Position numbers and translations under genes: made by a program. Shown piece after piece: positions 12,205 through 22,425 of a DNA stretch of 64,000 bases (its first letter is position 1; each line of letters begins with the position of its first letter). This DNA is from Lunularia cruciata. Its lineage: Eukaryota; Streptophyta; Marchantiopsida; Lunulariales; Lunulariaceae. Below the pieces are notes generated by a model. That model worked only from the letters and a program-made list of their open reading frames with translations, was not told where the DNA came from and did not search any database. The DNA lies in contig OX419755.1 in assembly GCA_948567375.1 (NCBI GenBank), forward strand, positions 19,101,001-19,165,000, read 5' to 3'.

Positions 12205-12960
12205 AGTTATCATCAGTTAGATGCTATTTCTTTTTGATAACCTTTACATCACTTTCTAGAATCAGTTCTTCCATCAAGAGATTGGGATTCCTATGGGGAC
12301 ACCTTGTGTTGTTTTCGTGGCTAACCTATACCTCTTCACCTATGAACTAGATTTTATCCGCAGACTACTGGATGCCAATGATGTTGCACTATTGCACGAC
12401 CTGTCCCAAGTTTGAAGATACATTGATGATCATCTAGTGGTTGGCTCGGGACTTGATCATTTCAAGGATTTCATGTATATGGAGGATGTTGCTAGAGGAG
12501 GAAGGATCTATCCCATACTTTCCTATGAGCTAGTTTGAACTGATTTTGGCACTCACTTTGATTATCTTGATTGTCGCATTACCCAAGACGACTTCAATAT
12601 CTTTGTCTCTATCTATGGTAAGAAAGAGTTGCCTCACTTTGCTCACATCAAGACAATCTCACTCCGTCATGTTCTTTCAGACATTTCCTCTAAATATAAA
12701 TTATGGATTATGAAATTGGAGTGTGTTAGATATAGACGGATATGTAATTCCAAAATGTCATACCTTTCAGCTTGTAGGAAACTTATAAATAGCTTTATTT
12801 TTGAACATTACCTTCTTCATATGATCCAGAAAATTTTTTGCTCTATCTTACAAATGGAAAAAGATATCCATGGTTTTCATGGGCTTAATATCTATAGAGA
12901 TTTAAGAACATCCGTTCTTTCTGCCAAGTGGGGAGCTCTAGTTCAAGCCAACCAGTAGTT
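12205..12960 (+). pseudogene. Decayed YIDD-type reverse transcriptase, Penelope-like
   Basis: One frame reads through about 12205-12957 with three in-frame stops. It contains QEIGIPMGTPCVVFVANLYL (motif before the palm) and RYIDDHLVV (catalytic Asp-Asp, near 12420-12446). Downstream it has HFDYLDCRI and DFNIFVSIYGKKELPHF. The order GIPMGT...ANLYL...RYIDD...YLD resembles Penelope-like elements and related reverse transcriptases, and unlike LINE, Copia or Gypsy enzymes it does not use FADD or YVDD. No GIY-YIG endonuclease was found downstream, so an endonuclease-lacking type or a truncated copy is possible. Family assignment is by motif only. Confidence 0.6.
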
Positions 12961-15839
12961 TTGACTGTAGACTTGTTTACCATATTGGTGATCAGGACTT
13001 ATTCTTGACTTTTTATTTAGTCACAGGTCAGAACAACTTCTGTTCTCATATACATATATACATATGTCTCATGTTTGACGCGTCGCTCATTCTCAGCTGT
13101 GACTATCCACTCTCTTCCACTTTGCCCCAACTCACATCTGTTGTTTTGCTTCATGGTTCTCTTTTATGTGTTCTGAATAGTCTGTCAATTTCAGTTCCCC
13201 CATAATGGTTTACTTTTGGTTTGTGTGTCTTCAATTACAGCTTGTTTATTACACTCCTTACATTACTTTGCATTTTTGTATTTGTTCTCTCGTATTGATC
13301 AAGATATATTGATAATTCAAGTAGAGTAATAAGTAGCATAGCTACTATTATATGCAGCGGTATACTCTATCCAGTCTATTGACGTATAGTGCATCCTTCC
13401 TGGAGTTAATCTCCACAACATCACTATTTTGAGCCTTTCAATTGCTCACACAAACTTAATACCCTTTCAGTTGATAGGCTGACATGTGGCACCATCTCAC
13501 CCTATATCTCTCCCTTCCTTCATAGTTCCTAAGGCCTCTCTAAGCACCCAAGGCCATCCTTCCATCGGAAACTCTCTCCCCTCTCCTTTGCTTTCTACTC
13601 GTTTAGGTCATCGTTCTTACTTAGGTCATGGTATGTTCTCCCTTGGCAGTTCCACCTTTGTGTGCCTGTCCGTTCTGCCTTACTCCTTGCTCTCTAGCTC
13701 TCCATTTGACACTCAACCAACTTTGCTCATTCCTTTGTTTTCCTACTAACTCCTCCTGGGTTCGTTGTGGTTCACTCTGTGGTTCACTTGCTGCTGCCTC
13801 TAATAGACATTGTCCTTGCAGGCATTTTCTAGGGCTGTCTTGAATCACTCACTCTCTCCTACTTTTGATTTTATTTTCTTCCTTTTCTTGTTCATTATTT
13901 TCTTTATGGCTATATTCTGCTTTCATTCAATTTCTGCTTTTTTTGGGGGACCTTAAGCTCCATTTTTCATTTATGTAGCCTTCCATTTCTATAACCTTCC
14001 AATGGCGGTTTATTATTTCGTGTGGCATTGTTGAAAGATGGTTATTTATTATTTTGAGTGGCACTGTTGGAAGCAACCAAGTTTGCCTTGGCACTCATGA
14101 GTTTTTGAGTAGAAACTCGAGACGAGGAGTATTGACAATTCCTCAACTACTTCGGTACTACATGAGGCACTGATGAAGTTGTTGGTGTTATCGTGGAGGT
14201 TTACTATGGCCGCCTTTTGCTTCCTTCAATTGTTTAACGTCTCCGGACTCCAGTGTCCATAGCGTTGGGTGTGATATACTTTATATCTTGTCCTCTTATG
14301 CTTCACTGTAGTTACCCTTTGACCCGTTTCTGCAGCCACATCCTTTGAGCATTCTTGTTTGTTACACTCCTCCATTCCCCTACTATTTCACTCACTAGTA
14401 TTTTACCTTTGATCTTTGACTACTTCCTGCCTCCACCTCTCCTGTTTACAATGTTCCTACCCAACTCCAGCCCACGTTCTTCATCTTCATCCACGCACTG
14501 CTTCATGGTGGGCTCATACAGCACTTTCCCTATTCCTCTGGCTATCGTTTGCATTGTTGCTGTTGATTTCACTTTCTTTACTGGCGGACTCTTACATCAA
14601 ACTTTCTATTCCTTCTAATGTTTGCATTGTTACTCTCGATTTCATATTCTTTACTGTCCATTGGCAATCCGATATTCTCAATTTGTTTCAGTTATGTCTT
14701 TGCTGCAGGTTACTTTTGATGCATTTTACATTAAAGATTTCATACTACTCTAGCATTGTAATTCAAGTACATATTGTTTATTGGATATTTGCATTTCATG
14801 AGTTCTGGATAACCCGTTCCCAGAACGGCTTCTGCTCTCATATACCAATATATAAGAGAATGTTAATGCACTTATATATTCAACAAATTGAAGATAATAT
14901 CTTAAGGCTAGAAATAGGACAAAATAAATGCTACGTATAAGTATCAGCCTAATTAACGAGAAAAGAAAGAAAGAAAATCTTACTTTCAAAATGAAGGCTA
15001 GCAAAGTTGCTTAAATGAACATCTTTGATAGACTTTGAAAAGAAAAGAATTGAACGAAATTTCCAGTTACTTGACATGGCAATCAGAAGAAAAATTCTGA
15101 GAGGTAACTGATAGCAGATGTCCATTCTACTTATTAACTTTACCAATCAGTCCATATCTCTCACAAAACGGTAACTTATTTGTTGATTATTTGAGAACAA
15201 TTGTCACAGAACTGCCCAACCATCAGGACCATCAAAAAGATAGATAGAGCTCTCCAAAGAAGAAATCTAACGAATTCAATATATCCTTCTATTTGAAGAT
15301 TGTTTCCTCTACCTTCATTGGATCCGTCATCATTTTCTTTTCTAGTAGGAGTAGGTCAATTTGGAGAAAGTGAAAGTGAAAGCTTCTTTGTTGCAAGTCT
15401 GACGACTATGGAGACCTTTGCTTCTTCAGATGATCCTCTAGAGAAGGACTCGTTACGACAGCAGAAGAAGGTAATCGAAAAAGCTGTACATCGGGATCGT
15501 GGTTGTGGTGGCATAAAGGAAGGCTGGTCATTCTTTGCGACTGAGCCCACCATTCAATCATTATATATAAGTATATATGGTGAAATCCACAACCAGTGCA
15601 TAAGATATAGCTTCTTTTTCTCTCTGGGAAATAGGAGGACCCACTCTTTCCTAAAGAGAGAAAGAAGCTATGTTTCCTTTCACACAAAGAAATCCAGCTT
15701 TTCTCAGCTCCAGATTCACTTCCCTGTGTACTCTTTGCTTTCCTCGTTCGATAGTCTTAGAACCTCGAGGACATAACGAGTTAATGGCTGCTCTAAGGCC
15801 CTAGTTCACCAGATTTTGTCTGTCCAGAGTTCACTTCCC
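12961..15839. other. Non-coding region, pyrimidine-rich in part
   Basis: No gene is recognised. A direct repeat of about 36 bp lies at 14007-14072 (units start GTTTATTATTTCGTGTGGC and ATTTATTATTTTGAGTGGC). Two distant pieces near 13020-13060 and 14800-14850 share a CAGAAC..CTTCTG.TCTCATATA pattern and might be flanking repeats of the reverse-transcriptase remnant, but this is weak. Confidence 0.4.
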
Positions 15840-15852
15840 GTTGTCATAATAC
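15840..15852. repeat. Left target-site duplication of the RLE retrotransposon
   Basis: GTTGTCATAATAC, repeated perfectly at 19637-19649. The two copies bracket the element exactly. Confidence 0.9.
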
Positions 15853-16383
15853 AGTTTAAATACAATTTTTAAATGAAGTTTAGGTTTAGGTCCAGATTCT
15901 GATCAGGAGCTGCGGGAGGAGCTGCGGGGAGAGTGTGGAGACGAGAGAGGAGAGGGAGAGACGTGAGACGATTTTGATAAAATCTGAGTGCTCTCTAGCA
16001 TGTAGCCTTCGAGTGAATAGACTATTCTCTTCGTTTTTCAATTCCGGTTCCATTGGCACCTAGATTGAAGACTATGGAGAATGGAGTAGAAAGTTATGAA
16101 GTTTTTTAGTTTTTTTAGGGTTGAGAGTGATTATTATACATTGAGAGTGATGGGTTGTGAATTTTCATTTCTAATCTCTGGGTTTTCATGATTAAGTTCC
16201 ATGGGAATTTAATTTGAAAATTTTGGAGACGGAAATTGAAAGTTATGAAAGTTTATAGATTTTAGGGTTGTGAGAGAGATTGTTTTCTTATGTGAGTTGG
16301 GATGTGAGGGGTTGTGGTTTTGCAGATATGGGGAGATATGGAGAGGAGTATCATGTGTTACTATCATTATTCTTGTGCTAGCC

Positions 16384-19300
16384 ATGGCTACACCTTCCCA
16401 TGTGGGGTCGCCTAGAGCGGGTCGGGATACACCATGCCCGGTGTGTCACCGACGCTTTACCTCGCAAGGGGTAAAGACCCATGTGGGAAGGATGCACAAG
16501 GACTATGATTGGACCACTTGGGATGCCCACGTGAGACAAGCGACCACATCGACAGCAGTGACACTCGGGATTACGCACGCTTCTTCTATACCTTCGTTGA
16601 TCGTTCCAGGGATACCGATTGAGTCGTGGGAGTGGTTAGCTTCTCAGGCGGGTTGCATTTTGGGGTTATTTGAGACTAGTTTTCCATGTCCACGTCTATT
16701 CCCTAGGCTACCCCGCACACTCCATGATGAGGCTAGACAGGCTTTTCGCCTACCACTGGATCGTTTGGCACGTGATCCCTTGGACGAGTTAGCGTGGTTC
16801 CTATTCCTCCTACTCCCTCGATGGTGTCTTCGTTATGCTAGAGGGGGACGTGCGGGGCATAGAGAGGTGGCGGCTAGATTTCGTCGATTCCGAGCGGGGG
16901 ATTGGGCAGCCCTTCAGGAGGAGTCTGTTAGGGCTACACGATTTAGGAGACAGACATCGCCACAGGATACCATAGATTCCACTCGATTACGACGATGTAG
17001 GACATTGGGTCAGGCGGGAGAGTTTAGTAGAGCAGCACGAGCGCTACACCCTCTGTCTATAGCGAGTCCTACTGATGAGACCATCTCTTCCCTACGCTCA
17101 TTGCATCCTATAGTAGTAGAGGGACTACCACTAGAGGTCTTAGATTATCAGCCTGAGCAGCCTTTATGTCTTGATAGGTCGCTATTTGCACAAGCATTGT
17201 GCACTGCCCCTCGCCTTTCCTCAGGAGGCTTGTCAGGGATGGTTTATGAGCACCTTAGAGATTGCTTCCAGGCAGATGATCCTTCTAGTGGTTTTACCGA
17301 GTTGTTTCAGGTGGCTGCAGCAGTAGCGAGAGGAGATATTCCTATGTCTGTTAGTCGGGTCTTAGGTGCTAGTCGACTTCTCGCGATCGAGAAGGACACG
17401 GGAGGCATTAGACCGATTGCTATTGGAGAGATCTTTTTGCGTTTGGTCAGTCGTACCATTGTCCTTCAGCATCGTTCTCACTTTCGACAGCACCTTAGTC
17501 CACATCAGTTTGGAGTAGCTACACCTGGAGGATGTGAGGCTATATCTCTAGGCATTAGAGCACTCCTAGATATCCATCCGGAGTGGGTCGTCCTACAGGT
17601 GGACGTTGAGAACGCTTTTAATAGCGTCTCACGTGCATCCATCTTTAGAGAGCTTAGGGAGGCTAGTGGATCCTTGGCGAGTCTCATTCCTTTTGTGCGG
17701 TCTTTTTATGGCTCTCCTGCTTCCCTTTACTACCAGCATGGTGGTTCACAGGAGGGAGTCACCGTCTTGGAGTCAGCTGTTGGTACACGTCAGGGAGATC
17801 CTTTGGGGGGGCCCTTATTTGCCATGGCTCACTTTAGAGCTCTCCTGTCTACTACTTTGGCCATGCCAGGTTGTGTATTTCCATCCTTGGCAGATGATAC
17901 ACACATCGTAGGCCCTGTAGATCAGATTAGGCAGGCCTTTGACTACTTGACTACCGAGCTACATCTAGTAGGCTTGAGAGTCAAGGTGTCAAAGTGTAGG
18001 GCATGGTCCCCTTTAGGTATCCCTCCCCACCTTGAGCTTCCAGAGGGGTGTATCACATCCACAGAGGGACTTCGTGTTCTTGGAGTGCCAGTAGGATCGG
18101 AGGATTTTGTCACACGCTTCTTGGACGCTGCTCTTGCAGAGGATGTTCTCCATGTGGATGACCTTCCATTACTAGGAGATCCGCAGGTGGCATTTGGTAT
18201 ACTCTCTTCCAGTATTGCTCGTCGACCATCCTACCTCATCCGTACAGTTCCCCCCTCATCGTCCTTCCTATCACGTCTGAGAGCATTTGATAGGAGGATT
18301 ATGGGAGTCTTTGGTGATATTATTGGACCAGGGACTTTTGAGTGTGTGACAGGGGATTTGGCACGTAGACAGACGGCTCTACCGATCTCATGTGGTGGGG
18401 TTGGCTTGCTTTCTATGGAGGAGATGGCACCTATAGCGTTTTTGGGTAGTTGGGCTCTCTCGGCACCCCTACTTGCATCTCGTTTTGTGGTTGCTGATAG
18501 GCCGGTTTTGGAGACTTATGTGACAGAGGTGGAGGGAGGATCCTTTTCTCTCCAGGTGTTATTGCGGCAGACGAGAGATAGTCTATCTTCACGAGCACGA
18601 GAGGGTTTTCCACCGTTTGCTTCACTATCGTCAGATTGGACTAGAGGTCTACAGTCTTCCTTGATGGAGCGACAGTGTGAGCATACGCTACATTCTTTCT
18701 TAGTTGACTCGTCCATTCCTCAGGCTACTAGAGCACGTCTACGCTCTTGCTCCGGCAAGGGTGCAGGCTCGTGGATCCTAGCTCGACCATGCATTAGGGC
18801 TTTCCGACTCGCACCGGCTACTTTCTCTACAGCGATGAGGTTTCGCCTAGGTTTGGTCCATCCATCTGCATCTTCACTACTCACTTGTGAGTGTGGTTCT
18901 ACACTAGATGCAGCGGCGGTCCACATGACACGGTGTCCTTTTGGAGGACAGAGGATAGCTACCCATGATGCCATTAGAGACATAGTGTTTGCTATGGCAC
19001 GAGAGAGTGGATACTTGGCTTGGAGGGAGCGTTCGTATGCGTTGCAGACGACACGTGTCAGGGCAGACTTATACTTGGTCCGAGATGATCAGGTGACGGT
19101 AGCGGATGTCGTGGTGACGGACCCTACGCGAGATACAGTTTCGGAGGGAGTGATTACCCATCCCCCTGGATGGGCGGCGAGTGCAGCAGCAGGTCGCAAG
19201 GTCTCCAAGTACAGGGGCATGCAGCGAGGTCACCTCTTTGTTCCTCTAGCCTTGGAGTTATATGGAGCGATGGACACGGCATTTGACACATTTGTCAGGG

Positions 19301-19551
19301 AGTGCGTGAGGGCTTATCATGTTAGGCGGCAGGGGGTACCACTCTCACTCTCATACTTTGTAGCTTACTTTAGACAGCGTGTATCCATTGCTCTACAGAG
19401 GGCAGTGGCTGGTGCAATCCATAGGAGAGCAATCACATTAGGTGATGTTTCTTCGGATGCTCCAGTTGTGTGTAGACCGTACGACTTGCATAGCTCGGAT
19501 ATCTTAGGTGCGGTAGGGCAGATTTCTCATACAGACTCTATTGGGGCTTAG
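16384..19551 (+). CDS. RLE retrotransposon protein: zinc finger, reverse transcriptase, endonuclease
   Basis: The protein is 1055 residues from the Met at 16384, chosen for its context (GCCATGG) and because the open frame upstream to 16270 adds only unconserved sequence. A C2H2 finger (CPVCHRRFTSQGVKTHVGRMH split as C18, C21, H33, H38) should bind DNA or RNA. Reverse transcriptase includes GGIRPIAIGE, LQVDVENAFNSV (first catalytic Asp), TRQGDPLGGPLF and SLADDTHIVG (Asp-Asp near 17890-17900). After a thumb region comes a CCHC finger, CECG...HMTRC (18885-18940). The endonuclease has RADLYLV...VADVVVTDP (19060-19126) and a later Lys in AGRKVSKY. Together these would nick the target and copy the element RNA onto it. 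The stop codon lies inside a hairpin at the start of the 3' tail. Clade is uncertain; NeSL/Utopia-like is a guess. Confidence 0.9.
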   Translation: MATPSHVGSPRAGRDTPCPVCHRRFTSQGVKTHVGRMHKDYDWTTWDAHVRQATTSTAVTLGITHASSIPSLIVPGIPIESWEWLASQAGCILGLFETSFPCPRLFPRLPRTLHDEARQAFRLPLDRLARDPLDELAWFLFLLLPRWCLRYARGGRAGHREVAARFRRFRAGDWAALQEESVRATRFRRQTSPQDTIDSTRLRRCRTLGQAGEFSRAARALHPLSIASPTDETISSLRSLHPIVVEGLPLEVLDYQPEQPLCLDRSLFAQALCTAPRLSSGGLSGMVYEHLRDCFQADDPSSGFTELFQVAAAVARGDIPMSVSRVLGASRLLAIEKDTGGIRPIAIGEIFLRLVSRTIVLQHRSHFRQHLSPHQFGVATPGGCEAISLGIRALLDIHPEWVVLQVDVENAFNSVSRASIFRELREASGSLASLIPFVRSFYGSPASLYYQHGGSQEGVTVLESAVGTRQGDPLGGPLFAMAHFRALLSTTLAMPGCVFPSLADDTHIVGPVDQIRQAFDYLTTELHLVGLRVKVSKCRAWSPLGIPPHLELPEGCITSTEGLRVLGVPVGSEDFVTRFLDAALAEDVLHVDDLPLLGDPQVAFGILSSSIARRPSYLIRTVPPSSSFLSRLRAFDRRIMGVFGDIIGPGTFECVTGDLARRQTALPISCGGVGLLSMEEMAPIAFLGSWALSAPLLASRFVVADRPVLETYVTEVEGGSFSLQVLLRQTRDSLSSRAREGFPPFASLSSDWTRGLQSSLMERQCEHTLHSFLVDSSIPQATRARLRSCSGKGAGSWILARPCIRAFRLAPATFSTAMRFRLGLVHPSASSLLTCECGSTLDAAAVHMTRCPFGGQRIATHDAIRDIVFAMARESGYLAWRERSYALQTTRVRADLYLVRDDQVTVADVVVTDPTRDTVSEGVITHPPGWAASAAAGRKVSKYRGMQRGHLFVPLALELYGAMDTAFDTFVRECVRAYHVRRQGVPLSLSYFVAYFRQRVSIALQRAVAGAIHRRAITLGDVSSDAPVVCRPYDLHSSDILGAVGQISHTDSIGA

Positions 19552-19636
19552 CCCCATGTTACGTTTTTTGTCTCTCCCTTGTACGGCTTGATGGGGTCTT
19601 CCCATCCTTCATTTTTCCTACGCGGTCGCCTTTTTT
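19543..19636 (+). other. Structured 3' tail of the RLE retrotransposon
   Basis: Two hairpins are visible: GGGGC-TTA-GCCCC at 19543-19555, containing the TAG stop, and GATGGG-GTCTT-CCCATC at 19590-19606. Then come a conserved ACGCGGTCGCC (19620-19630) and a short T run. The same blocks recur in the short copies at 39105, 39336 and 42643. In the 42643 copy the second stem keeps pairing through a G-U (CTCATC). This is probably the RNA structure recognised by the element's protein. Confidence 0.75.
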
Positions 19637-19649
19637 GTTGTCATAATAC

Positions 19650-22425
19650 TAGCAAGGCTGATGTGATCACATTGAAATGCTTAGATGCTCAGGTATGCCT
19701 TATTCTACTGAACAGTACTTTCGTACTGTCGAGAACCGTTGATACCACAGGCGGTTTGATTATGTTAACATGTATCGCTAGACAACCTGCTCACCTGTTC
19801 TGAAAGTCGTCGCAACTTGTATGAGAGTTATTGCTTCACGTATGCTTCTTATATCAAGTTGTTGACTTCCATAAGAAAACTTTTGAGCTCTCTCTACCTG
19901 GGTCTGCCCTGCCAACTAAACTTGTGTCATCATTGCCTGGTAAACGTTTTTTGATGTCAACACGACCAACTTTCCGTCAACTACCTGTAATAAGAGTTGC
20001 ATAAGCGGCGTATGGGTTATTGAGACTCATTCTTTGTTTCGAACTGTGCCATTTGAACCATTTCACAAAGAGTAGCAAGTCCGGGAGGCTTAAGAGATGT
20101 AATTCATTCGTGGATGGCAATAGGTAGGATACCGTGATGAGGATATGTTGTTGAATCAAATCCGTTGCCTCAACTTCACTTCTAATTGTACTACGGTAAC
20201 CTAAAAAGAGATGACACGCCCGATGGAAGTGGCGATTTCATACATCAGACTTAGGTTTCGTTCAACGCATATATGGAAGATATACGAATGTGAGGAATCT
20301 ACGTTGTAATATAGGAAATATAATCGTCGACGCAGTTGGAGATGAAACAATGAATGGCTTTTAGGCAAAACAAATAATTTTACAACAGATCCTCGTACGA
20401 TCAAGTGGGAGCCCAAGAAAATTCAATTTTCGTGCAATGGCAAGCTTGATTTATGTTGAAGCAGATCCAGTTGAAACACTGTAAGGTATTACATTTATGT
20501 CACCTTTGAATGGCTGCATACATCACTTGGTAGTCTACCGCGCCGTAAAGTGCTACAAATTGTGTGACCAAGGCATGTTATCATGAGCAATAGTTGCAAC
20601 TGGATTCAAATGACAGATTGATCTCATTAAATTTGGTCTGAAGAACCTGAAGGTGAGCTGGGTTTAACAGTAAGATAGTGAAACTAGAGCAAACGTAAGA
20701 TCATCCGCCTCAAGAGGAAAGTGTTTATTTTGCCACTACAGAAGACTCAGATCTTGAGGACGGATATCATGTTCTTCCAGGGAACGATGATGAACAATGC
20801 CAACGAGTGAACAGGAATATGTTCCGTCAACTGCATGTTCGAGATAATAGAATCGAGAGTCAGAATGACTCGCAATCTTCGGTTAACTTGTGATCGAGCC
20901 CTTCCTGACAATCAAAGAAGGGCCCGATCGGAAGATTTGTGGGCGGAGGTTGACATCTTTACCGTCAACAGGAGATCAGAGTTACGCTTTCTACATCTCT
21001 TTCGACATACTATCCTCTCGTTAACTACTGGTCGATATTCTTGAGAATCAAAGTTATCGACTGCGGAGCTTGACATCTTTACCCTCAAAACGTGATGACC
21101 GCATTCTGCGTCCCGTCAGCATACTTTCCGGTACTTTCATCATGTCTGCATTACATTATGGTCACAGTGAGGGCCACAGCTCGGCGCAAACAGTGAACTT
21201 CTTTTATACGGGTGATTGGTGCTTCGTGTAGTACTAAACATAGCTTCATACCGCCGGCGGTAACCTTGACTCGTAACATCGAGCCAGGTCGTTATGATGA
21301 TACGTACACTACTTAGCCAGTGATGAAAACACACTACTCTTCACCGTTTCTCCATGTCATTAGGCATGAACGCCTTCCTTTACATTCTGAAGAACTTTCA
21401 CGGTCTTTAATCCGGCCTGCTCCGAGAACTACGTAAGGAAACCTTTTAGAAGTCCTCCTTCAGTCAGTTGCTTACTACTCCACAAAGTTAGGTTTGAGGT
21501 TTGAGGTCCACCAGTGGTCGTTCGGCTGAGGACTATGAAACTCATGGTGCAAGTGAATATTCATACCCTATCTCAGCTCCTACATACTGACAACGAACTA
21601 TTACTTCCTCATGGTTTCCAAACGTGGTTAAGCCCCGGATTCAGTTGCATCCCAACTAGCTCTCTTATGATTTAGGGCCGCTTGGCTGGAACATAGATTA
21701 ACGTGTTCAAGGTGCCTTTTTAATAAACACTCAATTTACTCAATTTACAATTATGAAGCGACTCCTTGTGTAGCCAAGAACCACAGACGTAAACACGAAT
21801 GAACAGTGAGCATCATCTTGGCTGCTACTTAGCACAGAACAATTGGCCTTGATACGTCAAGGCTTCAAATCAACACATGTTAGATAAAAGGTCTCCGCTT
21901 TACGCAAAGCAGAGAGAAGCATCTGCAGAGCCAACACTAGGACCTCTGAGCAACATTTGCAGCTGAAGCACTTCCAGATGCAGTGCTAGAACTCGCTGAA
22001 ATCCAGACCAATTGCCATGTCTCATTATACTCTTTCTCTTCTTTAAATTGTACATTTCTCAACAACTACCTTCTTGACAATCCATTGACTACGAAAACGA
22101 AGAGAACTATCTTGAGGATATTCAACACAGCCCTAGGCTTACAAGCCTATGGCTGGGCAAAAGGGTGACATAGAAGATGTCCCAACCACGCAGAAACCAC
22201 AATTACCTCAATTCAGCTGGGAAGTATACTTCCTTCGCTATATAACCAGGCAACCCAACTCTCGCCAAGTTCGTTCAATGGATCCAAAAATATTGTCATC
22301 ATCCGATAGGATGAATGGAAGCACCAGTTACCATTCTACATGGTAATCTGTGTCTCGAAGGAACTCTGCAATCCTCCTCGCCCTCACAGGTGCTCCCGTC
22401 CAATTAACAGCAATCACGAAAAGGC
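19650..22425. other. Non-coding region
   Basis: No gene or mobile element recognised. A short imperfect duplication lies near 20950 and 21070, sharing TTGACATCTTTACC(G/C)TCAA. The open frames are short and uninformative. Confidence 0.5.

Larger units (their letters stand above)
15853..19636 (+). mobile_element. Full-length RLE-type non-LTR retrotransposon
   Basis: A 3784-bp unit with a 5' leader of about 530 bp, one long intact open frame and an 85-bp 3' tail ending in six T. It is flanked by perfect 13-bp direct repeats. No LTRs are present. The protein carries an N-terminal zinc finger, reverse transcriptase and a C-terminal endonuclease of the PD-(D/E)XK type, and no apurinic-type endonuclease. 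That architecture is shared by R2, NeSL, CRE, HERO and Utopia-type elements. Common flowering-plant LINEs (L1, RTE) have a different layout. The intact frame and perfect duplications point to recent movement. A truncated copy is at 5765-6215 and four tail-only copies are at 39105-43094. Confidence 0.9.

Noticed and set aside
13486-13843. Two Leu/Ser-rich open frames on plus and one on minus
   Set aside because: Pyrimidine-rich DNA gives such frames by chance. No conserved motif, and three frames overlap.
15300-15776. 158-codon plus-strand open frame just before the RLE retrotransposon
   Set aside because: No recognisable domain or homologue. Composition resembles flanking non-coding DNA. The element begins only at 15853, so it is not part of it.
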